A stretch of 39,717 nucleotides of DNA from contig NZ_BDBQ01000118.1 in NCBI RefSeq assembly GCF_001613065.1, forward strand, positions 1 through 39,717, in the 5' to 3' direction. Within the stretch, counting starts at the first letter, position 1, and the number at the start of each line of letters is the position of its first letter. Shown here piece by piece: positions 16,027-24,710 of this stretch. Under the pieces are notes generated by a model that searched no databases, was not told the origin of the DNA, and saw nothing but the letters and a program-made list of their open reading frames with translations. Made by a program: the position numbers and the translations under genes. This DNA is from Nocardia miyunensis NBRC 108239 (GTDB taxonomy: Bacteria; Actinomycetota; Actinomycetes; Mycobacteriales; Mycobacteriaceae).

Positions 16027-16838
16027 CCGCCACGGATCCGCGTAAGCCCCTGCGGCACAATCCCCTACAGCACAAGATCGCGATCGTCAGCGGCGGCGCC
16101 CGGGGTATCGGAGCAGCAATCGCCCAGCGCCTCGTCGCCGACGGCGCACACGTCGTCCTCGGCGACGTACTCGACAACCCCGGACGGGCACTCGCCGAAC
16201 ACCTCGGACCACAGGCCGTATACATCCATCTCGATGTCACCGAGCAGCGGGACTGGCGCGCGGCGGTCGAATTGGCGTGCGCCACATTCGGCAATCCGAA
16301 CGTCCTGGTCTGCAATGCGGGCGTGATGTTCTCGAGCCCGTTCGAAAAAACCGCACCGGAGGATTTTCGCCGGCTGTTCGAGATCAATGCGCTGGGCGCG
16401 GTCCAGGGAATTCAGGCAGTGCTGGACCCGATGCGCGCGGCCGGCGGCGGCTCGGTGGTCGTAATGTCCTCGGTCGGCGGCGTGGTCGGCATCGAGGGAA
16501 TGTCCGCATACTGCACGAGCAAGGCAGCGAACACCATGATCGCCCGGTCCGCGGCAATCGAGCTCTCCCAGTATGGTATTCGCGTCAACTCGATTCATCC
16601 CAGCCGAGTCGACACACCGATGAGCAATAGCGACGCGGTCGCCGCCGTGGCCTCGCCGGACACATCCGATCTGCCACCACTCGGACGTATCGCCGAACCA
16701 GAGGATGTGGCCGCCCTGGTCGCCTTTCTCGCCGGTGACGAGTCGTCCTTCATCACCGGCGACCAGCATTTCATCGACGGCGGCAGGCAGGCCGGATACA
16801 AATACTCCGCAACTGCGGCCCGCGATTTCCGCCGATGA
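16023..16838 (+). CDS. Short-chain dehydrogenase/reductase
   Basis: 271 residues, classical SDR: VSGGARGIGAAIA (cofactor loop), NAG in LVCNAGVMF, catalytic Ser in VVMSSVGGVVG and YCTSKAA (Tyr/Lys). The C-terminus has LGRIAEPEDVAALVAFLAGD and FITGDQHFIDGG, typical of FabG/mycofactocin-type alcohol dehydrogenases. It probably oxidises a hydroxyl on the imported substrate. Start ATG 16023 is set by the ATGA overlap with the leader ORF; an in-frame GTG at 16014 lacks a ribosome site. It leads the operon of the Liv-type importer, 22 bases before the first ATPase gene. Confidence 0.9.
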   Translation: MTATDPRKPLRHNPLQHKIAIVSGGARGIGAAIAQRLVADGAHVVLGDVLDNPGRALAEHLGPQAVYIHLDVTEQRDWRAAVELACATFGNPNVLVCNAGVMFSSPFEKTAPEDFRRLFEINALGAVQGIQAVLDPMRAAGGGSVVVMSSVGGVVGIEGMSAYCTSKAANTMIARSAAIELSQYGIRVNSIHPSRVDTPMSNSDAVAAVASPDTSDLPPLGRIAEPEDVAALVAFLAGDESSFITGDQHFIDGGRQAGYKYSATAARDFRR

Positions 16839-16860
16839 CGGCCGAAAGGTAAACAGGCAC

Positions 16861-17583
16861 ATGCTTCTGGAGACCGAAAACCTCGCGGTCCGATATCCGA
16901 ATGGAGCCCTCGGCATCGAAGATGTCTCGATACAGATCGAGGCAGGCCGGATCGTGGCGCTCGTCGGCGCCAACGGTGCGGGTAAGACCACGACATGCCG
17001 CACCCTGAGCGGTTTTCTGCGCACCGAGGGTGCACAGATCGTGCGCGGCAAGGTCGTATTCGACGGTGTAGACGTAACCGGCCACGAACCGCATCGCCTG
17101 GTCAACGCCGGCATCGCGGCAGTTCCCGAACGCAACAAGGTATTTTCCAACCTCAGCGTGCGTGAGCATTTCCTGTCCGCGGGAATGCATCGGTCCGGGG
17201 CCGAGCGGGCAGAGGCGGTCGAATTCGGCCTGCACCTGTTCCCGACGATCCGCGGCCGCATGAAGCACAGCGCCGGCACGCTCAGCGGCGGCGAGCAGCA
17301 GATGGTCGCGATCATCCGGGCGCTGGTAAACCGCCCGCGGCTGCTCATCGTCGACGAAATGATGCTGGGATTGCACGCCAGCCTGCAGCGTCCGCTGTTC
17401 GAGGCACTGGAAACGATCGCCGGTGACGGGACCGCATGCCTGGTCATCGACGAGAGCGCCACCCGCACCGTGACCACCGCGCAGTATTGCTATCTGCTCG
17501 AAGGCGGCCGCATCACCGCGCACGGGAAATCGGTCGACTTCGTGGACACCGACCTGTTCGGCATCACAGACATCGGCGCATAA
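16861..17583 (+). CDS. ABC transporter ATP-binding protein, LivF-like
   Basis: 240 residues, one of two ATPases of a branched-chain-amino-acid-type (HAAT) importer. Walker A GANGAGKTT (about residues 39-47), signature LSGGEQQM, Walker B LLIVDEMMLGL. In LivF the Walker B is normally followed by Pro (DEPSLGL); here it is Met, and the usual LVEQN switch is replaced by LVIDESATR. These are unusual substitutions but Asp and Glu of Walker B are kept. IAAVPERNKVFSNLSVREHF is typical LivF. Frames extend upstream, but ATG 16861 gives the family N-terminus. Confidence 0.92.
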   Translation: MLLETENLAVRYPNGALGIEDVSIQIEAGRIVALVGANGAGKTTTCRTLSGFLRTEGAQIVRGKVVFDGVDVTGHEPHRLVNAGIAAVPERNKVFSNLSVREHFLSAGMHRSGAERAEAVEFGLHLFPTIRGRMKHSAGTLSGGEQQMVAIIRALVNRPRLLIVDEMMLGLHASLQRPLFEALETIAGDGTACLVIDESATRTVTTAQYCYLLEGGRITAHGKSVDFVDTDLFGITDIGA

Positions 17584-17638
17584 ACGCCGCCAACAATACC
17601 CTCGCCGCACCAACATATATAAGAGGACTGATCTCGTC

Positions 17639-18835
17639 ATGCGTGTACAAGCGCTGCATCGTCGCATTCTCGTTGCAGGAGCGACAATACTTTCCCTATT
17701 GATCACCGCGGCCTGCGGGCAAGGCGCCGACTCGGACAGCTCCGGGTCGGGCGATTCCTACCGGATCACCGTGATTTCGGATATCTCCGGGGCGTTTTCG
17801 GGTGTTTCGGCGCCCGGCGCGGCCAGCATCGAGATGGCCGTGAACAATATCAACGCCACCGGCGGCGTCAACGGCAAGAAAATAGATCTGCAGGTCATCG
17901 ACAGCCAGTCCAGCGGGAGCCTCGCGCTCACTGCTGCCCAGAAGGCGATCGCGGCGAATCCGCTTGCCCTGGTGATGTTCTCGGGATCGGCGGGAGCGGC
18001 ATCGATCACCTCGCTGGCGCAGTCGGCGAGGGTGCCGTTGCTGAGCCCGGCCCTGTCCGACACCTCGCTCTATCCGGCGCAGCCGTATCTGTTCCAAACC
18101 AGCCTGACCGCGAAGCAGGACGCGGAGGCGCTGTACCGCTTCGTCGAACAGCGGGAGAACGGCTCGCTGTCGGGCAAGACCGTCGACGTCGCGGCCATCA
18201 ACTCGCCCTATGTCGATGTGATCATCAAACAAGCCCGTGCGCTGCTGGAGCAGGCAGGCGCCAGGGTCGCCGGCGTTCAGCGATACGACCTGCCGCTGGC
18301 GTCGTTCGCCACGCAGGCCGGCGCGATCGCCCGCGACAACCCGGACGTGGTGCTGACCCTGGGCTCGACCGACGACACCGTCGTGGTGTCCAAGGCGCTG
18401 ACTGCGGCCGGAGTGACGGCGCTGCAACTCGGTATTCCGTCGGGCGCGGCCCAGGCCACGCTGCAGCAGATCGCCTCGGCCAAGTACTACGCTCTGGCGG
18501 CCAACCCGTATGCGACCACGCTGCCCGAGTTCCTCGCGGTCGCGGACAAGAACCACAAGACCGCCGACGTGTCGAGTTCGATGTTCGCGATGTCTGGCTG
18601 GGTAACCGGATATGTGCTGGCCAAAGCCCTCGAGAAGTGCGGGACCGGCTGCTCGAGCGCGGCGCTGAGCACCGCACTGGAACAAGTCTCCGATTACGCC
18701 GTGCCCGCCGGCGCCTCCTACGGGCCGGTGACGTTGAGCGCCACGAATCACGTTGCCGCCAGCACGGTCCGGTTCCACCACTACGACCCCGCGACCGGCA
18801 AGTTCGCCGAGAGCGACCCGATCACCGTGCCGTGA
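17639..18835 (+). CDS. Substrate-binding lipoprotein of a Liv-type ABC importer
   Basis: 398 residues. A lipoprotein signal with lipobox ITAAC (Cys at 26) means it is anchored outside the membrane. The mature part is a type I periplasmic-binding fold (Peripla_BP_6): ISDISGAFSGVSAPGAASIE, NATGGVNGKKIDLQVIDSQS, LVMFSGSAGAASITSLAQSA, PLLSPALSDTSLYPAQPYLF. This family binds amino acids but also aromatic acids, amides and urea, so a catabolic substrate is plausible. It is encoded between the two ATPase genes, 55 bases after the first. Confidence 0.93.
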   Translation: MRVQALHRRILVAGATILSLLITAACGQGADSDSSGSGDSYRITVISDISGAFSGVSAPGAASIEMAVNNINATGGVNGKKIDLQVIDSQSSGSLALTAAQKAIAANPLALVMFSGSAGAASITSLAQSARVPLLSPALSDTSLYPAQPYLFQTSLTAKQDAEALYRFVEQRENGSLSGKTVDVAAINSPYVDVIIKQARALLEQAGARVAGVQRYDLPLASFATQAGAIARDNPDVVLTLGSTDDTVVVSKALTAAGVTALQLGIPSGAAQATLQQIASAKYYALAANPYATTLPEFLAVADKNHKTADVSSSMFAMSGWVTGYVLAKALEKCGTGCSSAALSTALEQVSDYAVPAGASYGPVTLSATNHVAASTVRFHHYDPATGKFAESDPITVP

Positions 18836-18868
18836 CCGGCGACCGATGCGACAGCTGAAAGCTCCGTT

Positions 18869-19684
18869 ATGAACGAAGATCAAACCTCACCACCGAACAT
18901 CATCGACGTTCGTGCCATCACCGTCGCCTTCGGTGGCCTGCGCGCGCTGACCGGCGTTTCGGCCGCGATCGGCGCCGACCATATCGTCGCTGTCATCGGC
19001 CCGAACGGCGCGGGTAAGACGACATTTCTGAATGCGATCTGCGGCCTGACTCGCACATCCGGCGGCGAGATACGGCACCGCGGCATGGACGTGACCAACG
19101 CCCACCCGACCACCATCGCGTGCGCCGGGCTGGGCCGGAGTTTCCAGGACCCCAAACTGATCGATGCAGCGACCGTACTGGAAAACGTTCTGTGCGGTTC
19201 ACATCAGACGATCGGTTATTCGCTGGCGGGCCAGATCTTCCGCCGGTTCGAGGTGTCCCGGGCCGAGCGCCGAGCGCGCGCCGACGCCCGGGAACTGCTC
19301 GGCCGGTTCGGTCTGGCGGATCTGGCCGATATCGAGGCGGGGCGACTGCCCTACGGCTCCCGCAAGATGGTCGACATCGTGCGGGCGACCATCGCGCGAC
19401 CGAGCGTGCTGCTGCTGGACGAGCCCTCGTCCGGCCTGGATCCGGCAGAGCGCGCACGGATCCGGGACATGCTCCTCGAGATCCACACCGAGTTCGGCAT
19501 TCCGATGGTGGTCGTCGAACATCATATGGATCTGGTTCGGGCGATCGCCGATCGCGTGCTGGGCCTGGTCTCCGGCTCCGTGGCACTGCACGGGCCGACC
19601 GATGAGGTGCTCGATTCCGAGGAATTCCACGTCACCATGGCCGGTGGCACGACCGAACCGAAGGCGGCGACAGCCGATGTCTGA
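18869..19684 (+). CDS. ABC transporter ATP-binding protein, LivG-like
   Basis: 271 residues. Walker A GPNGAGKTT, Q-loop GRSFQDPKL, Walker B VLLLDEPSSGLDP and the switch VVVEHHM are normal. The signature is degenerate (LPYGSRKM), as is usual in LivG (LSYGxQR). Partner of the LivF-like ATPase in the same importer. Its stop overlaps the permease start by eight bases. Confidence 0.93.
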   Translation: MNEDQTSPPNIIDVRAITVAFGGLRALTGVSAAIGADHIVAVIGPNGAGKTTFLNAICGLTRTSGGEIRHRGMDVTNAHPTTIACAGLGRSFQDPKLIDAATVLENVLCGSHQTIGYSLAGQIFRRFEVSRAERRARADARELLGRFGLADLADIEAGRLPYGSRKMVDIVRATIARPSVLLLDEPSSGLDPAERARIRDMLLEIHTEFGIPMVVVEHHMDLVRAIADRVLGLVSGSVALHGPTDEVLDSEEFHVTMAGGTTEPKAATADV

Positions 19685-20552
19685 ATTAACCGCCGCGATC
19701 ATCGGCGGCCTCACTCTCGGAGCCATTTATTCGCTGGTGACGCTCGGTATCGTCATCATCTTTCGCGCGACCGAGACGTTCAACTTCGCGCACGGCAGCT
19801 TCATGCTGCTGGCCGCCCTGATCGTCGGCAGGCTGCAGCGCGGTTCGGGCCTGCCGTTCGGCATTCTCGCGCTCCTCGGCCTGGGTATCGTCGGCCTGCT
19901 GGGCGCCATATTGTTTCAGTTCGTCCTGCGCTGGGCGGTCGGGCGGCCGCATTTCGTCGCCGTCATCGCCACTCTGGGATTCGCCTCGGTCGCGGATGGG
20001 GTCATCAATATCGTCTTTCCCGAAACCCAGTACACCGTCACCATTCCGGGGCTGTCGACCGGATCGATGACTATCCTCGGCGCAACCTTCGGGACCGCCT
20101 CGCTGGAGATCGGGGCATTCGCCGTCGTGCTGACGGTCGCGCTGGTGCTCGTGTTCCGATTCACCTCGCTCGGCATCCGAATTCGTGCGGGCGGTCAGGA
20201 TCCGCTGCTGGCCAGTCAGGGCGGTATCAATATCCGCTGGGTGTATCTCGGCTCGTGGACGCTGGCCTGTGTGCTCGCGGGCATCGCCGGAATCGCCTAC
20301 AGCAGTGTGAATTCGGTGAACCGGGGGATCGAGGATCTGGCCCTGCTCGCATTTCCCGCCGCGCTGCTCGGCGGGCTGGACAGCATTCCGGGCTCCCTCG
20401 TCGGCGGTTTCGGCATCGGCCTGCTCGGGGGATTCACCTCGGCATACTTCGGTGGCGAATACGTCACGGTCGTCACCTATCTCGTGCTGCTCGCCGTCAT
20501 GCTGCTCTTGCCGCACGGCATCGCCGGCACCCGGAACGTCAGGCGGGTCTAG
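19677..20552 (+). CDS. ABC transporter permease, LivH-like
   Basis: 291 residues with about eight hydrophobic segments. The N-terminus GGLTLGAIYSLVTLGIVIIF, then TFNFAHGSFMLLAA is the LivH signature; later FRFTSLGIRIRAGGQDPLLA and FPAALLGGLDSIPGSLVGGF. ATG at 19677 lies inside the end of the preceding ATPase gene. Confidence 0.93.
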   Translation: MSELTAAIIGGLTLGAIYSLVTLGIVIIFRATETFNFAHGSFMLLAALIVGRLQRGSGLPFGILALLGLGIVGLLGAILFQFVLRWAVGRPHFVAVIATLGFASVADGVINIVFPETQYTVTIPGLSTGSMTILGATFGTASLEIGAFAVVLTVALVLVFRFTSLGIRIRAGGQDPLLASQGGINIRWVYLGSWTLACVLAGIAGIAYSSVNSVNRGIEDLALLAFPAALLGGLDSIPGSLVGGFGIGLLGGFTSAYFGGEYVTVVTYLVLLAVMLLLPHGIAGTRNVRRV

Positions 20553-21595
20553 TGATTCACACGATATCGGATGTCAATGTCCCTTCCACCCGGTTGCCAC
20601 TCTGGCGAAACCCCTTGTGGCAGCGGTATTTCGGCATCATCGTCGCGTTCGTGGTCGTCGCCCTCGTCACGACGGTCGGCTCGTCGTACTCGATCTACGT
20701 CGTGGATACGATCCTGCTGGCCGCGATCGGCGCGCTGGCGCTGGACCTGCTGATGGGTACCGGCGGCCAGGTATCCATCGGGAATGCCGCATTCCTCTGC
20801 GTCGGCGCCTACGTGACGGTGTGGGCGGGCCGACTGGGCGTGCCGTTCCCGCTCGATGTGATCATCGGCGGATTCGCCTGTGCCATAGGTGGTTTAGTCG
20901 TAGGTCTGCCCGCCCTTCGCATCCGCGGCATGTATCTGGCGCTGGCCACCCTGGCCGCGTGCTACCTGGCTCAATTCGCGGCATTGAAATATCAGAAGGC
21001 CACCGTCGGCGACGCGGGCTTCTTCCTGCGGCCCATTTTCACCGGAACCATCGCCCGACAGTCGGCGAGTTGGGCCTGGCTGCTGCTGGCCGTGCTCGCC
21101 GGGACGATCGTCCTCGTGGGCTGGCTGCGCGGCGGACGCAGCGGACGCGCGTGGCGCATGATCAGAGACCACGAACTCGCGGCCGCCATAATGGGGATTC
21201 CGGTATCCCGGTACAAGCTCGTGCTGTTCGTGATCACTTCGGCAATCATCGGCGTGCAGGGCGGCCTGACGGCCCGGTTCACCGGATCGGTCAGCTACGA
21301 GGGATACACACTGCCCCTGTCGATCTCGGTCATCGCCATGATCCTGATCGGCGGCCTGGACACCCAGGCCGGTCCCCTGATCGGCGCCGCGGTCGTCACC
21401 TTGCTCCCGATCACCGTCCCCGATCTCGTCAACCTGATCGTGACATCTCCCAGCGCGGCACAGCATGCCAGCGGGTACGCCCAGATCGTCTACGGCGCAC
21501 TTGTCGTCATCTTCGTCATCGCAGCGCCGAAAGGACTCGCAGGTCTCGTCCCCATGCTCCTTCAGAAAGCACGTCGTGAACGCACCGATCGGTGA
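20552..21595 (+). CDS. ABC transporter permease, LivM-like
   Basis: 347 residues, start GTG at 20552 overlapping the TAG of the preceding permease by one base. LLMGTGGQVSIGNAAFLCVG, RIRGMYLALATLA, MIRDHELAAAIMGIPVSRYK and GGLDTQAGPLIGAAVVTLLP are LivM motifs. The importer therefore has all five parts: two ATPases, two permeases and a binding protein. The operon ends before the terminator at 21691. Confidence 0.93.
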   Translation: MIHTISDVNVPSTRLPLWRNPLWQRYFGIIVAFVVVALVTTVGSSYSIYVVDTILLAAIGALALDLLMGTGGQVSIGNAAFLCVGAYVTVWAGRLGVPFPLDVIIGGFACAIGGLVVGLPALRIRGMYLALATLAACYLAQFAALKYQKATVGDAGFFLRPIFTGTIARQSASWAWLLLAVLAGTIVLVGWLRGGRSGRAWRMIRDHELAAAIMGIPVSRYKLVLFVITSAIIGVQGGLTARFTGSVSYEGYTLPLSISVIAMILIGGLDTQAGPLIGAAVVTLLPITVPDLVNLIVTSPSAAQHASGYAQIVYGALVVIFVIAAPKGLAGLVPMLLQKARRERTDR

Positions 21596-21690
21596 GCCCG
21601 GCGAGTACCGACCGGAAGCACGCTCACCCTGTCCCTTCGCGCAATAGCAGCAGAAACCTGTTCAGGCCGCGGAAGGTCGTGGAGGCAAGC

Positions 21691-21723
21691 GAGGTCGCCC
21701 GCTCGACAAGAGCGGGCGACCTC
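21691..21723 (+). terminator. Terminator of the importer operon
   Basis: GAGGTCGCCCGCTC and GAGCGGGCGACCTC form a perfect 14-bp stem with a GACAA loop, followed by TTCC. It lies 95 bases past the last permease gene. Confidence 0.8.
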
Positions 21724-21925
21724 TTCCGCGTCCACGTCTCGGTATCCGACCGAAGCCGACCGCATCCACATCGCCGACCGGCATCGGGAGAAGGCCGGAA
21801 TTCGCACGATCGCAGCCGAACCGCGGCACAGTGCGTCCAGGATCGCCGGGCGAATGCCCAACTGGTCGGCGTACCGATTCGCCTGCCGCTCATGGAATTC
21901 CGCGGGAAGCCTACGAATCACCTGA
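21724..21925. other. Unassigned stretch downstream of the terminator
   Basis: A minus-strand frame reading VIRRLPAEFHERQANRYADQ can be seen, but I recognise no family and no start or ribosome site. Confidence 0.3.
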
Positions 21926-22662
21926 TCATTGGTGACCAGGGGCTGCGGTTGCGGTGAGTTGGGTCCAGATGCCGAGTTCGCCGGTGGCGGACGCGCGGCG
22001 GCCGAGGGACTCGGCCCAGCGGCGGTCGGTGGCCACGGCGTCGCCCAGGGTTGGGCCGGCTTCGCTGACTCGTGCCAGGGCGGCGTCGCCTGGATCGGTT
22101 GTACGCGCATCAGTGCCGAGTTGGTCGCTACGGCGGGGATCCTCGAGAGTGCGGCGCCGAACTGTTTGCGCTCGGATACGTATGTTCTGGTCAGTCGGTA
22201 GGCTCCCGGCCCGCGTCCATGGCGACGGCGGCCTCGAAACACGGGCGGCGCAGCACCGCCGGCCGGGCCACCAGGGAGCCCAGCAGGGCATGCAGTTCGC
22301 GTCGTCGCCGTGCCTGGCCGTCTCGGCGATCAATTCCGGGAGCACGGGGTAGCTGGACAGCACCCGCTCGACGCCGCCGCGCTCGAACGAGAGCTGGTCG
22401 ACGACCTGCCGCCAGTGTCGCCGACCGTACCGACGCCCCGGTGTGCGGGCACCGGGACGTTGTCGAAGCGGACCTCGTTGAAGTGATGTTCGCCGCTGAG
22501 GTCGACAATCGGGCCGACGGTGATGCCCACGGCGTCCATGTCGACGATGAATTCCGTCAGGCCCTCGTGTTCGCGTCCGGCGCGCTCGGTGCGGGCGAGC
22601 AGGTACATGTGGGTGGCGCGGTGGGCCCACTCGGCCGCCAAATCCCGCACCGCCAAACGCAA
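21926..22662 (-). pseudogene. Remains of two acyl-CoA dehydrogenases fused by deletion
   Basis: On the minus strand the frames switch repeatedly yet follow acyl-CoA dehydrogenase sequence. First: AHRATHMYLLARTERAGREH, EGLTEFIVDMDAVGITVGPI, VDLSGEHHFNEVRFDNVPVP; after a frameshift RQVVDQLSFERGGVERVLSS; after another LHALLGSLVARPAVLRR. At about 22197 a second dehydrogenase begins in mid-domain: RLTRTYVSERKQFGAALSRI, PAVATNSALMRVQ, and after a further shift DAALARVSEAGPTLGDAVAT. Neither catalytic C-terminus is complete. Two adjacent dehydrogenase genes probably existed, as is common for two-subunit acyl-CoA dehydrogenases of steroid-type side chains. The region immediately precedes the 3' end of the Baeyer-Villiger gene. 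Confidence 0.8.
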
Positions 22663-22701
22663 TTCGGCACCAGAATCCGCCGGAGAGGGCCCATGACGGC
22701 C

Positions 22702-24639
22702 CTACCTCCGGGCTACCGTCGCGAGCACGTGATAGTCCTCGATGCTGGACTTGCGAGCCCGAGTCCAGTACTCCACATTGCGGAACGGCGAGACGAACAG
22801 CAGCCGGCCACGCGCGTTGCGGAAGTACGTATTGGTGCCCGGGTGGGTCCACACCGTCAGCTCGCTGGTGCGGTCGACCAGGTCGCAGTATTCCTCGTAG
22901 ACGTCCTCACGCACGTCGATCGCCGCCGCGCCCGCGGCGAACATGCTCGCGAAAAGCCTTGCGATATAACCCATCTGCACCTCCATGAAATACATGAAGC
23001 TGCCGCTGCCGGGAAACGAGTTGGGACCGCCGATGAGGAAGAGGTTCGGGAACCCGGGCACCGTCACGCCCAGATAGGCGCGAGCATCGTCATCGTCCCA
23101 GGCCTGGCGCAGCGTCACACCCTCGCGCCCGACCACATCCAGCGAGGACACGAACCGCGTCGCATCGAAACCCGTTGCCCAGACCAGGATATCGGCGTCG
23201 TACGCGGCACCGGCGCATGTCACCACGCCGGTCTCGCCGACCGATTCGACCGCGTCGGTCACCAGCGTCACGTTGGGCCGGCGCAGCGCCCGATACCAGC
23301 CGTTGTCGAGCAGAATCCGTTTACCGTAGGGCGGATAGGTGGGCAACGTTTTGTCGAACAGATCCGTGCGGTCGCCCAGCTCGTCCCGGATGTACTGGGT
23401 GAAGTATTCGCGGTGGCCGTCGTTACGAGCGTTCACCGCCCGCTCCGGGTGCGGCCACTCGGGGTCCTTGCGCAACGAGTCCAGCACCTTGTCGCCGAAC
23501 TGCCAGTACAGCTTGAGCCAGTACCAGGTTCGGTAGATGGGAAACGTACGCAGCAGATATCGGGAGCCCTCATCGATCGGCTGCTGGAACTTGTCGAACG
23601 GGGCGATCCACTGCGGTGTGCGCTGGAATATCGTCAGCTGGCCGACCTGGTCGGCGATGGCCGGCACGATCTGCATCGCACTGGCCCCGTTGCCGATCAC
23701 CGCGACACGCTTGCCGGTGATGTCCAGATCGGCGGGCCAGTCGGAAGAGTGGAACGAGGGGCCGCGGAATCGGTCCAGGCCGGACACCGCCGGCAGTTTC
23801 GGCCGATTGAGCATGCCCACCGCGCTGACGATCGCGTTGAATGGCAGGACCTCGGTGGTTCCGTCCGCGGCGCGGAGGGTGACCCGCCAGCGCGCCTCGG
23901 CTTCGTCGTATTCGGCGCGGACCACCTCGGTCCCGAATCGGGCGTTCGGACGCGCCCCGACCAGATCGAATGCTTTACCGAAATATTCCTCGAGCGAGGC
24001 GCGGAGTTCGAAGTGATATCCCCAGTCGTGCGGCGCGAACGAGTAGGAATACAAATGGCTGGGTGTGTCGACGCCGGCGCCGGGATAGCGGTTGTCCAGC
24101 CAGTTGCCTCCGGGCGAGTCGTGCTTGTCGACCATCAGATAGGGCACGCCCATCTCCTGGAAACGTTGCGCCGCAATAATTCCGGATACACCGCTGCCGA
24201 TGATCAGCGCTCGGAAGCCGCCGGGAACCCCAGCCTCGGGCCGGCTGTCCTCGCCCGCGGCGCCGACCCTGCGCCGGAACTCCTCGGCGAACATCACACC
24301 GTAGGAATCGTCCACCGGCTCCCCGACGCAGACACCCAGCATTTCGGCGGTCTGCTCCGGTGTCGGGATGTCGATGGCCGGCGGATTTCCGCGCAGCAGA
24401 TGGTCGAACGCATCCACGGCGGCCTGCCTGATCTCGGCCTGGATGTCCTCCGGCAGCCCACCGGTGTCGTGATCGCCCAGTCCCTTGGTCCGGGTCGGCA
24501 GGTACGGCGCCGCCAGCCAGCGGCGATCTCCGGTCACCTGGTAGAGCACCATCAGTAGCGTCGGAACATTCGCCGACTCGATGATATGCGCTAGTTCACT
24601 TTTCCCGATATCAGTTGTCTCGGTATTCGTTGCGTCCAC
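22702..24639 (-). CDS. Baeyer-Villiger monooxygenase, 4-hydroxyacetophenone-monooxygenase type
   Basis: 645 residues of a type I flavoprotein monooxygenase that inserts oxygen next to a ketone, giving an ester or lactone. The FAD site GSGVSG is at about 148-153, the Baeyer-Villiger fingerprint FRGPSFHSSDWP at about 291-302 and the NADPH site GNGASA at about 316-321. The ~140-residue N-terminal extension (LAHIIESANVPTLLMVLYQV, with a Trp-Leu-Pro-rich segment) is typical of HAPMO. GTG at 24639 follows GGAG. It lies 71 bases after the 3-hydroxyacyl-CoA dehydrogenase gene on the same strand, so the two probably share a transcript. Substrate unknown. Confidence 0.93.
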   Translation of the reverse strand: MDATNTETTDIGKSELAHIIESANVPTLLMVLYQVTGDRRWLAAPYLPTRTKGLGDHDTGGLPEDIQAEIRQAAVDAFDHLLRGNPPAIDIPTPEQTAEMLGVCVGEPVDDSYGVMFAEEFRRRVGAAGEDSRPEAGVPGGFRALIIGSGVSGIIAAQRFQEMGVPYLMVDKHDSPGGNWLDNRYPGAGVDTPSHLYSYSFAPHDWGYHFELRASLEEYFGKAFDLVGARPNARFGTEVVRAEYDEAEARWRVTLRAADGTTEVLPFNAIVSAVGMLNRPKLPAVSGLDRFRGPSFHSSDWPADLDITGKRVAVIGNGASAMQIVPAIADQVGQLTIFQRTPQWIAPFDKFQQPIDEGSRYLLRTFPIYRTWYWLKLYWQFGDKVLDSLRKDPEWPHPERAVNARNDGHREYFTQYIRDELGDRTDLFDKTLPTYPPYGKRILLDNGWYRALRRPNVTLVTDAVESVGETGVVTCAGAAYDADILVWATGFDATRFVSSLDVVGREGVTLRQAWDDDDARAYLGVTVPGFPNLFLIGGPNSFPGSGSFMYFMEVQMGYIARLFASMFAAGAAAIDVREDVYEEYCDLVDRTSELTVWTHPGTNTYFRNARGRLLFVSPFRNVEYWTRARKSSIEDYHVLATVARR

Positions 24640-24710
24640 TCGACTGACTCCGTAAATATAGTTCGATAACGTGACCGAAAGACTCGGCCTCTACCGCCAA
24701 CTGGCCCGTA

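Larger units (their letters stand above)
15049..16076. repeat. Duplicated control region, copy B (functional)
   Basis: The full-length counterpart of 12959-13695. It includes the intact flavin reductase, two intact operators, the leader ORF and the beginning of an intact SDR. Confidence 0.85.

Noticed and set aside
22072..24558. An 828-codon plus-strand frame
   Set aside because: Antisense to the Baeyer-Villiger monooxygenase, Arg/His-rich and without domains.
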